Shown here: in pieces, positions 16,280 through 23,645 of the stretch | Numbering within the stretch: position 1 is the first letter of the stretch | Layout: each line of letters begins with the position of its first letter | Source: an uncultured Prevotella sp. | GTDB taxonomy: Bacteria; Bacteroidota; Bacteroidia; Bacteroidales; Bacteroidaceae | DNA length: 44,768 bases | Direction: 5' to 3' | NCBI GenBank assembly: GCA_947302435.1 | Contig: CAMYVQ010000020.1 | Span: 1 to 44,768 of the forward strand | Notes under the pieces: model-generated | Seen by the model: the letters and a program-made list of their open reading frames with translations, nothing else | The model's database searches: none | Told to the model about the DNA's origin: nothing | Position numbers and translations under genes: made by a program

Positions 16280-17469
16280 TTCTTACGGTTGACAACAGGG
16301 CGTTGCGTATTGATGATGTAATGACTGCAATAGCGTGTCAGCAAACATAATGCCAGAATTTCTGTTCCTTCAGCATAATCTTGTAGGAACCCGCCCAAGA
16401 AGAAGAGTGCGATGCAGACAAGCATAATGTTCCAGTAGCGTGATTCCTTCCCTTTCCGCAATACCGAAGGGATGAACAGCAGGGCAATCGGGTTGAGCAG
16501 GAGAATCTGCAGGTTGGTGCTGGTGGTGGGATGCTCGGAGAAGAACATCACAAAGAGAATCAGTCCGGCGATGCCTGTCAAGAGCATGAGCAGCGCGTCT
16601 ATCCATGCGAAGTGGCGTTGCTTCTTCCATTCGTAGGCTAATACGGCTGACAAGATGCAGAGAAGGATGAGGGCGCAGGTCATGGGGGATAGTGGGAAGT
16701 CTTCCTCAATGATTTGTACGCCAGGCTTCACCAGAATACGGCGTTCCTTTATGAGGGAACGATATTCGCCATTATTGGCGAGAATTTGTGCCCTGTCGAA
16801 ATCGTACATGAGGTTCAGGGGCAGAAACTCCTGTTCGGCGAGTGTCGTCTTCTTGTCGGCCTTTGCTCCGAGCAAAAGGTCGTTGCCGAGCGTTGTCCAG
16901 GGATGATGGGCAGTAAGCTCGCGGATCATCTCGCGATAGGTGGGGTTGAAGTCCTCACGGGGCGAGTAGACTACCCGGCCTGACAGATTGTTGACAATGA
17001 TGTCGCGAGGACGGGTAGAACAGTTGTCGTAAAAGAAATTGTAGCGATAGACACGGTTCTGCGGCAGGTAGTTGATAGCCAGCGCCTGCGCGATGCGCGA
17101 TTTCTCCTCGTTGTCGATGTTGAGCACCTGCTCGATAACCTCGCTACCCCAGTCCTGATAGTATTTGCAGAAAGGACGCATGGGTACAATGCCCAACTCG
17201 TAATCGGTCTTGCCTAATACGAAACGTGCCACGAAATGCGGCGCATTGAAGTTGAAGACACCATAGTTGAATACAAGGTCTTCGCCTGTTTGCAGGTTAT
17301 GGTATCGGATGGCCGTGTGTCCATAGAGACTATAGACTTCCTCGTGAGGTGTACAGGTGATGAGACTGATTTCTACACTGTCCAGCTTTTCTGCCATCAT
17401 CGGACCGGCAAAAAAAAGGAAGCTCACCGTGAGCCAGAATGTCCTGAAAAAGAGTCCAAATTGTTTCAC
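16276..17469 (-). CDS. DUF4105 protein, Lnb-type lipoprotein N-acyltransferase
   Basis: This 397-residue protein has a signal peptide, a periplasmic domain to about residue 255, and a C-terminal bundle of about five membrane helices. The periplasmic part carries the DUF4105/Lnb marks: H51 in VYSLYGHTAIRY and C150 in FFYDNCSTRPRDII, a likely Cys-His catalytic pair. Lnb is the Bacteroides enzyme that N-acylates lipoproteins in place of Lnt, so a role in lipoprotein maturation at the inner membrane is the best call, known by family rather than shown here. The start is a GTG at 17469. A -7 box at 17474-17481 puts transcription start almost on it, so the mRNA may be leaderless or the promoter mis-assigned. 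It overlaps the next gene by 4 nt. Confidence 0.85.
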   Translation of the reverse strand: MKQFGLFFRTFWLTVSFLFFAGPMMAEKLDSVEISLITCTPHEEVYSLYGHTAIRYHNLQTGEDLVFNYGVFNFNAPHFVARFVLGKTDYELGIVPMRPFCKYYQDWGSEVIEQVLNIDNEEKSRIAQALAINYLPQNRVYRYNFFYDNCSTRPRDIIVNNLSGRVVYSPREDFNPTYREMIRELTAHHPWTTLGNDLLLGAKADKKTTLAEQEFLPLNLMYDFDRAQILANNGEYRSLIKERRILVKPGVQIIEEDFPLSPMTCALILLCILSAVLAYEWKKQRHFAWIDALLMLLTGIAGLILFVMFFSEHPTTSTNLQILLLNPIALLFIPSVLRKGKESRYWNIMLVCIALFFLGGFLQDYAEGTEILALCLLTRYCSHYIINTQRPVVNRKK

Positions 17470-17473
17470 GGTG

Positions 17474-17481
17474 CAAAATTA
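17474..17481 (-). promoter_or_regulatory. -7 box (TAATTTTG) just upstream of the Lnb-like gene
   Basis: On the minus strand TAATTTTG ends only 4 nt before the GTG start at 17469. If real, transcription begins at or within a few nucleotides of the start codon. Confidence 0.45.
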
Positions 17482-17488
17482 CTTAAAA

Positions 17489-17591
17489 GTTAGGAGTTTG
17501 TGGTGACTATAATAGAGTATTTTCCATGAGTTTAACTTTTTTTTTGCCATTGTTTCAAAAAAACTCCTAACGCCTAACCCTTAACTCCTAA
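17489..17591. repeat. Heptamer-periodic inverted repeat between divergent genes
   Basis: GTTAGGAGTTT (17489-17499) is an exact inverted match to AAACTCCTAAC (17561-17571). The right arm continues as 7-nt units TCCTAAC, GCCTAAC, CCTTAAC, TCCTAAG. The same 7-nt periodicity with a long inverted repeat occurs at 20460-20557, with a different heptamer. Confidence 0.6.
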
Positions 17592-17599
17592 GTTTTTCG

Positions 17600-17607
17600 T
17601 AATTTTG
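17600..17607 (+). promoter_or_regulatory. -7 box (TAATTTTG) for the barrel-lptC-CNNM operon
   Basis: TAATTTTG lies 24 nt before the ATG at 17632 and fits TAnnTTTG. It rules out an in-frame upstream start at 17605, which overlaps the box. Confidence 0.6.
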
Positions 17608-17631
17608 CAGGCCGATATATTCAATCAAATA

Positions 17632-18900
17632 ATGAAGAAAAGATTCTCGTGCGGCATTCTTGCTTTGTTTCTTGCCGCAATAGCAATGGCCCAAAGTGGA
17701 ACGAACTCACCTTACAGCCAGTATGGACTTGGCCTGTTGGCCGATCAGTCGCAAGGCTTTAGCCGGGGAATGAACGGTGCCGGATTGGGTCTTAGAATGG
17801 GTAACATCGTCAATACGCTCAATCCCGCTTCTTATTCTGCCATTGACTCGCTGACCATGATTTTCGATATGGGTGTTTCCGGTCAGCTGACCAATTTCAA
17901 GGAAAATCAAGTGAAGGTGAACGCCCGTAATGCCAATTTCGACTATGCTGTAGGCTGTTTCCGTCTCTTCCCGAGGGTCGGCATGGCCTTTGGTATCCTT
18001 CCCTATTCGAATATGGGCTTCAAATATACGGTGGAGAAGTATTTGGACAGTACGAACGGCACTATTACTGAGACTTACAATGGCGACGGCGGACTGCATA
18101 AGGTTTTTGGCGGTATCGGATGGCGGATGACCAACTTTTTGTCGGTGGGTGCCAACGTCTCGTACCTGTGGGGGACACTGAATCATGGTATGGTGACAAG
18201 CAGTACAACCTATATCAACTCCTTGCAACGTTCCTATGAGGTGCAAGTCAGCAGCTATACTGTCGACTTGGGAGTCCAGTGGCAGACGAGATTGAACAAG
18301 AACGATGCGCTGGTCATTGGTGCCACCGTCGGTATTGGCCATAAGTTAGGTGCCGACCCCTCTTGCCTTGTGATCAATGTCAGCAATAGCGACACGATAT
18401 CCCATTCGGTGAAGGACGGCCTCTCACTGCCGATGACATACGGTTTGGGCGTGGCTTGGACGAAAGGCCGCAAGTGGGTGGTTGATGCCGATGTCACGAT
18501 GGAGAACTGGGGGAAGCTCGACTTCCCCGAGATAGGTGCCGATGGAGCGTATGCATTGCATAGCGGACTTCTGAAGAACCGTTATACGTTCAAGGCTGGT
18601 GCTGACTATGTGCCAGACAATCTGGACCGCAAGTTCCTGAATCGGGTTCATTATCGTTTTGGCGCAGGCTATTCTACACCTTATTATAATATTAATGGAA
18701 AAGAGGGTCCGAAAGAGTTCAGTGTGAGTGCCGGCTTCGGGATTCCCCTTCAGAATAGCTACAACAACCGCTCTTTCTTGAATGTCAGTGCCCAGTTCGT
18801 CCACACCTCGGCAAAAGACATGATTCGTGAGAACACGTTCCGTCTCAACGTGGGGCTTACCTTCAACGAACGCTGGTTCGCCAAGTGGAAGATAGATTAA
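17632..18900 (+). CDS. Outer-membrane beta-barrel protein of unknown role
   Basis: From the ATG at 17632 (MKKRFSCGILALF...) the protein has 422 residues with a clear signal peptide cut near AMAQS. The rest alternates short amphipathic strands and ends in an aromatic-rich strand (LNVGLTFNERWFAKWKID), as in outer-membrane barrels. The order of strands and the N-terminal SPYSQYGLGLL with NPASYSAID recall OmpP1/FadL-like and other Bacteroidetes barrels, but I cannot name the family. It begins an operon in which lptC follows 28 nt later, then the CNNM gene, so a role in envelope biogenesis is plausible from context alone. Confidence 0.8.
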   Translation: MKKRFSCGILALFLAAIAMAQSGTNSPYSQYGLGLLADQSQGFSRGMNGAGLGLRMGNIVNTLNPASYSAIDSLTMIFDMGVSGQLTNFKENQVKVNARNANFDYAVGCFRLFPRVGMAFGILPYSNMGFKYTVEKYLDSTNGTITETYNGDGGLHKVFGGIGWRMTNFLSVGANVSYLWGTLNHGMVTSSTTYINSLQRSYEVQVSSYTVDLGVQWQTRLNKNDALVIGATVGIGHKLGADPSCLVINVSNSDTISHSVKDGLSLPMTYGLGVAWTKGRKWVVDADVTMENWGKLDFPEIGADGAYALHSGLLKNRYTFKAGADYVPDNLDRKFLNRVHYRFGAGYSTPYYNINGKEGPKEFSVSAGFGIPLQNSYNNRSFLNVSAQFVHTSAKDMIRENTFRLNVGLTFNERWFAKWKID

Positions 18901-18928
18901 GGGGAACCAGAAAAGGGAGAATGTCACG

Positions 18929-19636
18929 ATGAAGAAAGAGATGCTGACGGCGACACCGACAGGGAGAGGCAGACACATGACCGCACTGCCAACACCTCTT
19001 TTATCGCTCCTTTCTCTCATTTTTCTGTTTGTTTCCTGTTCCGAGGCTCATGAGCATACTGCACCGGCCATCAATCCGAACGATTCGGTCAGCATGATGG
19101 CTTCCTACGGTGTGAACACGCTGATTAGCGATTCGGGGGTTATCAAGTATCGGATTGTGACGGAACGATGGGAGGTGAACACCCTTCGCCAACCGACACG
19201 CTGGGAATTCATGAAAGGCATCTTCTTTGAGCAGTTCGATGAGAAATTCCATGTCCAAGGATATATTCAGGCCGATACGGCGTGGTATTTTGACCAGTTG
19301 CGCCTATGGAAGCTGCGTGGACGAGTGAATGTGCGCAACATCGATGGATTGGTCTATACCAGCGAGGAACTCTATTGGGATGGTACTTCCCACGAATTTT
19401 ACTCGAATGTCTATTCACGGTTAGTGACCCCGGAACGAACCATCGAAGGGACCTGTTTCCGTAGCGATGAGAACATGTACCACTACACCATCACCAATTC
19501 AAAAGGCTCGTTCGAGAAAGACGACATGGACGGCTCGCAGAAAGAGGAACCAGCCCCAGCCGATGCTAACGATACGACCGCCGTCCAGGTTCCCGTGCGC
19601 CAGGCTTCAAAGAAGCATAAGGCCGTGGGCAAGTGA
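18929..19636 (+). CDS. lptC: LPS-export protein LptC (Bacteroidetes lipoprotein form)
   Basis: This 235-residue protein has a lipoprotein signal ending in LIFLFVSC, so it is predicted to be lipid-anchored, unlike E. coli LptC with its membrane helix. The mature part shows the LptC beta-jellyroll repeats: SDSGVIKYRIVTERWEV, FFEQFDEKFHVQGYIQADTAWYFDQLRLWKLRGRVNV and ELYWDGTSHEFYSNVYSRL, followed by a low-complexity, charged C-terminal tail of about 45 residues. LptC joins the LptB2FG transporter to the periplasmic LptA bridge. In-frame ATGs at 18941 and 18977 are alternative starts; I kept 18929 because it supplies the basic n-region. It is flanked closely by the barrel gene (28 nt) and the CNNM gene (22 nt). 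Confidence 0.85.
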   Translation: MKKEMLTATPTGRGRHMTALPTPLLSLLSLIFLFVSCSEAHEHTAPAINPNDSVSMMASYGVNTLISDSGVIKYRIVTERWEVNTLRQPTRWEFMKGIFFEQFDEKFHVQGYIQADTAWYFDQLRLWKLRGRVNVRNIDGLVYTSEELYWDGTSHEFYSNVYSRLVTPERTIEGTCFRSDENMYHYTITNSKGSFEKDDMDGSQKEEPAPADANDTTAVQVPVRQASKKHKAVGK

Positions 19637-19658
19637 TAATTGAAGCAAAAATGCCATC

Positions 19659-20996
19659 ATGACCGCACAAATCATAGGAATTTTGATAGCGATGCTTTTT
19701 TCCGGCTTCTTTTCGGGCATGGAAATCGCATTTGTGTCAAGCAACCGTCTTCGCGCCGAGATGGATCGTGAGAAAAACGGACTCGCCCAACGTGCTATAG
19801 CCGTGTTCTATCAGCATCCCAATAATTTTGTCTCCACCATGCTGGTGGGCAACAACATTGCCTTGGTCATTTATGGTATCCTTTTCGCACAAATCTTCGA
19901 TGCGACACTTTTTGCCTCATTGCCAGAAGGGGCTGCCCGTGTGATGGCCGACACGCTGTTGTCCACATTGGTGGTACTTTTCACAGGCGAGTTTCTGCCG
20001 AAGACTCTTTTCAAAAGTAATCCGAACACGATGCTCACCATCTTTTCTATCCCTGCATTCATCTGTTATGTTGTGCTCTATCCTATCTCACGCTTTGCCA
20101 CTCTGCTCTCAAAAGGGCTTTTAAGGCTTGTGGGTGTCAAGATGGACAATGACAGCGAAGACCGCGAGTTTACCAAGGTCGATTTGGACTATCTGGTGCA
20201 GTCGAGCATTGACAATGCTGCCGATGAGGACGAGATTGAGGAGGAAGTGCGCATTTTCCAGAACGCCCTCGACTTCAGTGAGACGAAAGTTCGCGATTGT
20301 ATGGTGCCACGCACGGAAATTGATGCCGTTGAAGACACTTGTACGATAGAGCAGTTGAAGCAGCGTTTCATAGAGAGCGGCCATTCCAAGATCGTGGTCT
20401 ATCATGAAGATATCGACCATATCATCGGATATGTTCATTCCTCGGAGATGTTCCGATTGAGTGAAGAGTCAAGAGTGAAGAGTGAAGAATCCTTTGCTCA
20501 GGAAGGATTACACACAGTGGTAGCAAATTCTTCACTCTTCACTCTTCACTCTTCACTGATAAGACCCATGACTTTTGTCCCCGAGACCATGGCGGCCAGT
20601 AAGATGATGCAGACACTGCTCTCACAGAAGAAATCGCTGGGCGTGGTGGTCGACGAGTTTGGCGGCACCAGCGGACTCATCTCGTTGGAGGATATTGTGG
20701 AAGAAATTTTTGGTGACATCGAGGACGAGCACGATTCCACGAATTATGTGGCCAAGCAGCTGGAGAATGGCGAATACCTGCTTTCGGCACGCTTAGAGAT
20801 TGAGAAGGTCAATGAACTCTTCGATCTTGAACTGCCCGAAAGCGACGAATACATGACAGTTGGCGGACTTATTCTGCACGAATACCAAAGTTTTCCCAAA
20901 CTCAACGAGGTGGTGAAGATTGGCCAGTGGGAGTTTAAGATTGTCAAAAACACCGCAACAAAAATCGAGCTTGTTCGTCTTAAGGTCAACGGGTAA
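19659..20996 (+). CDS. CNNM/CorC-type membrane protein with CBS pair (hemolysin/GldE-like)
   Basis: This 445-residue protein has an N-terminal DUF21/CNNM domain of about four membrane helices (FSGFFSGMEIAFVSSNRLRAE, then NNFVSTMLVGNNIALVIYG and LFTGEFLPKTLF), a CBS pair (about 205-345, with VRDCMVPRTEIDAVE and KKSLGVVVDEFGGTSGLISLEDIVEEIFGDI) and a CorC_HlyC domain (about 365-445). The family is linked to Mg2+ handling; the Bacteroidetes branch includes GldE. Residues about 267-300, between the two CBS units, are encoded by a 31-bp inverted repeat of heptamers plus spacer, which looks inserted while keeping the frame. The flanks (IIGYVHSSEMFR and RPMTFVPETMAASKMM) are normal. Function may be intact if the loop is tolerated. 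Confidence 0.9.
   Translation: MTAQIIGILIAMLFSGFFSGMEIAFVSSNRLRAEMDREKNGLAQRAIAVFYQHPNNFVSTMLVGNNIALVIYGILFAQIFDATLFASLPEGAARVMADTLLSTLVVLFTGEFLPKTLFKSNPNTMLTIFSIPAFICYVVLYPISRFATLLSKGLLRLVGVKMDNDSEDREFTKVDLDYLVQSSIDNAADEDEIEEEVRIFQNALDFSETKVRDCMVPRTEIDAVEDTCTIEQLKQRFIESGHSKIVVYHEDIDHIIGYVHSSEMFRLSEESRVKSEESFAQEGLHTVVANSSLFTLHSSLIRPMTFVPETMAASKMMQTLLSQKKSLGVVVDEFGGTSGLISLEDIVEEIFGDIEDEHDSTNYVAKQLENGEYLLSARLEIEKVNELFDLELPESDEYMTVGGLILHEYQSFPKLNEVVKIGQWEFKIVKNTATKIELVRLKVNG
20460..20557. repeat. 31-bp heptamer inverted repeat inserted within the CNNM gene
   Basis: The left arm (20460-20490) is built from AGTGAAG-type 7-nt units and the right arm (20527-20557) from four TCTTCAC units. They are complementary except for one base, and the spacer is 36 nt. 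The insert adds about 33 codons without stop or frameshift, giving a Ser/Glu-rich then Ser/Leu/Phe-rich loop. The same style of heptamer repeat appears in intergenic DNA at 17489-17591. Confidence 0.8.
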
Positions 20997-21106
20997 GTTC
21001 TATTATTTTGACTGTAAGAATACGAAAAAAGAGCGAAAGTTGGGCCATTTGTCGGGCAAAAAACCTTTTTTTTGTAAAAAAATGCGCTTAATTCATATTT
21101 AATTAG

Positions 21107-21114
21107 TAATTTTG
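21107..21114 (+). promoter_or_regulatory. -7 box (TAATTTTG) for ppiD
   Basis: TAATTTTG lies 55 nt before the ATG at 21170 and is followed by a very A/T-rich leader, typical of strongly translated Bacteroidetes genes. The 173-nt gap after the CNNM gene is otherwise empty. Confidence 0.6.
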
Positions 21115-21169
21115 TCGGCTGAATTTTGAAATTATAAAAAATTAAAAATATTAAAAGCTAAAAAAAACA

Positions 21170-23311
21170 ATGGCAGCAATTGGAAAAATCAGAAGCTGGG
21201 GCCCCACACTCGTGGCAGTGATTGGCTTGGCTCTTTTCGCCTTCATTGCTGAAGAGCTGTTCCGCTCGTGTCAGGCCACGAGCAACGAGCAGCGCCAGCA
21301 GGTAGGCCATGTGTTAGGTAAGAAAATTTCGGTACAGGAGTTCCAGTCTCTCTTCGATGAGTACCAGGAAGTCATGAAGATAACCCAGAATCGTGACAAC
21401 TTCTCGGAAGATGAGCTGAACCGTATGAAGGATCAGGTGTGGAACACATTCGTCCAGAACACCCTTCTCGAAGATGAGTGCGCCAAGTTGGGTCTCACTG
21501 TGACCGACGAGGAAATGCAGAATATGCTTCGCGAGGGTACGAACCCCATGTTGCAGCAGACTCCGTTCGTCAACCAGCAGACCGGACGTTTCGATGTCAC
21601 TCAACTCACGCAGTTCCTTGCCAACATGAAGGATCCCCAGATGTCGCAGAACGCACAGGTTGCCGATCAGTACCAGCGTCTTTACAAGTATTGGCAGTAC
21701 ATTGAGAAGTCTCTCCGTCAGCAGACGTTGGCCATGAAGTATCAGAACCTGCTCGTGGGCTGTCTGCTTTCGAACCCCGTCTCTGCCGAGGCTTCGTTCA
21801 AGGATCAGACGACTGAGAGCAGCATCCTGTTGGCTTCTCTTCCTTACTCAAGCATCAACGACAACGATGTGCAGGTGGCCGATGCCGATCTGAAGGCTAA
21901 GTACAATGAGCAGAAGGAGATGTTCAAGCAGACCGTTGAGACACGCGACATCAAGTATGTCTCTTATCAGGTGGTTGCTTCTCAGGCCGACCGCGATGCA
22001 CTGATGGAAACCATGAAGGAGGCCCAGCAGAAGCTTCAGGAAGGTGGCGATCTCGCCGACGTGGTGCGCAAGGCCCAGTCGCAGGTGGCTTACACTGGTT
22101 TGGCTGTTACACGTGCCGCTCTGCCCAACGACATTGCCGGTCGTCTCGATTCTATGACCGTGGGTCAGACCTCGGCTCCTTTCGAGACTCGCTCAGACAA
22201 CACCCTCAATGTGGTGAAGCTGGTTTCCAAGGCTTCCATGCCCGACTCCATCGAGTATCGCATGATCCAGATTGGCGGTGAGACCCTTGAGGCTGCCCGT
22301 GCAACTGCCGACAGTGTCTATCAGGCTCTGAAGGGTGGCGCTATCTTCGATTCTATCGCAAGCCGCTACGGCCAGACTGGTGAAAAGATGTGGTTGACTT
22401 CTGCCATGTATCAGAACTCTCCCGTCCTTGACATCGATACGAAGAACTATCTGTCTGCACTCAACACTCTTGGTGTCAACGAGCTGAAGAACCTCGAATT
22501 TTCACAGGGCAACATGATTGTTCAGGTGACCAACCGTAAGGCTATGGTCGACAAGTACGACGTGGCCATCGTGAAGCACACCATCGACTTCTCGAAGCAG
22601 ACCTATTCGGATGCATACAACAACTTCAGCCAGTATGTCAGTGAGAACAAGACCATTGAGGCTCTGGAGCAGAATGCCGAGAAGTTCGGTTATCGTGTGC
22701 AGGAGCGTTCCGATATTGCCAACTACGAGCACAACGTGGCCGGCATCCGTTCCACCCGTGAGGCTATGAAGTGGATCTTTGATGCCCAGGACGGCGAAGT
22801 GTCGCCCCTCTATGAGTGCGGCAGCAACGACCGTTTGTTGGTGGTTGCCCTGACCAAGACCCACAAGGTGGGCTATCGTGATTGGGAGAGCGAGAAGGAG
22901 ACCCTTCAGCAGGAGGTGATGCGCGACAAGAAGTTCGAGTCTCTCTCTCAGAAGCTTGAGGGTGTCAAGACGGTTGCCGATGCCCAGCAGAAGGGTGCCC
23001 GTGTCGATACTGTTCCCCAGATCACCTTCTCTGCTCCTGTCTTTGTACAGGCAACGGGTGCCAGCGAGCCTGCTCTGAGCGGTGCCGTGGCCTCTACCAA
23101 GGAGGGTGAGTTCTCCAAGAACATTGTGAAGGGTAATGGCGGTGCCTATCTCTTCCAGGTTCTTACGCAGAAGTCTCGTGAGGGTGCTTCCTTCGATGCC
23201 AAGTCGCAGGAGCGCATGCTGAAGCAGCAGGCCATGCAGGCCGCAGGCCGCTTCATGCAGGAACTCTATGAGCAGGCCAACGTGGTGGACAACCGCTACC
23301 TGTTCTTCTAA
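21170..23311 (+). CDS. ppiD: Periplasmic folding factor PpiD (SurA-N/rotamase family)
   Basis: This 713-residue protein has one N-terminal membrane anchor (RSWGPTLVAVIGLALFAFIAEELF, 8-31) and a large periplasmic part. A SurA-like N-terminal chaperone domain follows (about 40-215: GKKISVQEFQSLFDEY..., FVQNTLLEDECAKLGLTVTDEEM). A parvulin-like middle (about 255-460) contains VAYTGLAVTRAALPNDIAGRLDSMTVGQTSAPFET, and a second related segment comes near 500-610. It probably assists folding of proteins leaving SecYEG; isomerase activity is uncertain because parvulin active-site residues are often lost in PpiD. Codon use is strongly biased, suggesting high expression. It has its own promoter and is the last gene before the accessory island. 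Confidence 0.9.
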   Translation: MAAIGKIRSWGPTLVAVIGLALFAFIAEELFRSCQATSNEQRQQVGHVLGKKISVQEFQSLFDEYQEVMKITQNRDNFSEDELNRMKDQVWNTFVQNTLLEDECAKLGLTVTDEEMQNMLREGTNPMLQQTPFVNQQTGRFDVTQLTQFLANMKDPQMSQNAQVADQYQRLYKYWQYIEKSLRQQTLAMKYQNLLVGCLLSNPVSAEASFKDQTTESSILLASLPYSSINDNDVQVADADLKAKYNEQKEMFKQTVETRDIKYVSYQVVASQADRDALMETMKEAQQKLQEGGDLADVVRKAQSQVAYTGLAVTRAALPNDIAGRLDSMTVGQTSAPFETRSDNTLNVVKLVSKASMPDSIEYRMIQIGGETLEAARATADSVYQALKGGAIFDSIASRYGQTGEKMWLTSAMYQNSPVLDIDTKNYLSALNTLGVNELKNLEFSQGNMIVQVTNRKAMVDKYDVAIVKHTIDFSKQTYSDAYNNFSQYVSENKTIEALEQNAEKFGYRVQERSDIANYEHNVAGIRSTREAMKWIFDAQDGEVSPLYECGSNDRLLVVALTKTHKVGYRDWESEKETLQQEVMRDKKFESLSQKLEGVKTVADAQQKGARVDTVPQITFSAPVFVQATGASEPALSGAVASTKEGEFSKNIVKGNGGAYLFQVLTQKSREGASFDAKSQERMLKQQAMQAAGRFMQELYEQANVVDNRYLFF

Positions 23312-23329
23312 TCAGACACAATTGTTCTT

Positions 23330-23349
23330 CCATTCATTTTGAATGGTTT
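23330..23349 (+). terminator. Short hairpin after ppiD
   Basis: CCATTCA (23330-23336) pairs with TGAATGG (23340-23346) and is followed by TTTC. It is weak but correctly placed. Its right arm merges into the AATGGTTT sequence that precedes the palindrome array. Confidence 0.5.
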
Positions 23350-23350
23350 C

Positions 23351-23413
23351 ACAAAGTCGTCGAGTTTGTCTTACAAAGTCGACGACTTTGTTTTACAAAC
23401 TCGTCGACTTTGT
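23351..23413. repeat. Left three-unit palindrome array (19-nt units, 22-nt period)
   Basis: Three units start at 23351, 23373 and 23395, each a form of ACAAAGTCGTCGACTTTGT (9-nt arms around one base) with 3-nt spacers CTT and TTT. Unit 2 is a perfect odd palindrome. Units 1 and 3 each carry one arm mismatch but are complementary to one another except for the central base, so the whole array can fold as one structure. It is preceded by GAATGGTTTC. A matching array lies at 37109-37171 in the same orientation. Confidence 0.85.
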
Positions 23414-23481
23414 AAAACGGTTCATTTCCAACGGTGACAGAAATCAAGGAAAACGGGAGGAAAATAAATAATTATTATCAT

Positions 23482-23516
23482 TTTGTTCTTTTATTCAATA
23501 ATTATTACTATTTTTG
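23482..23516 (+). promoter_or_regulatory. Promoter and long leader for the first Ig-like surface protein
   Basis: TTTG (23482-23485) and TATTTTTG (23509-23516) form a -33/-7 pair with a 23-nt spacer. Between the palindrome array and this promoter (23414-23481) I see nothing notable. The leader from about 23523 to the ATG at 23646 is about 120 nt. It contains ACCATAAATTATGGT (23523-23537), a small hairpin, and a C/T-rich segment. A regulated 5' UTR is possible but unproven. Confidence 0.6.
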
Positions 23517-23645
23517 CAAGCGACCATAAATTATGGTGAGTGCAAAGCGGATTTCCGTGATAACGGGTCTTGGCACCAATCTCATCTCGTCGTCGTAGTC
23601 CACTTTATCAAGGAATAATCATTACAAAATTTAGTTATAAACATT

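Noticed and set aside
23351..23413. Short CRISPR-like array
   Set aside because: Only three units with 3-nt spacers and no cas genes nearby; the units are palindromes in a tandem array.
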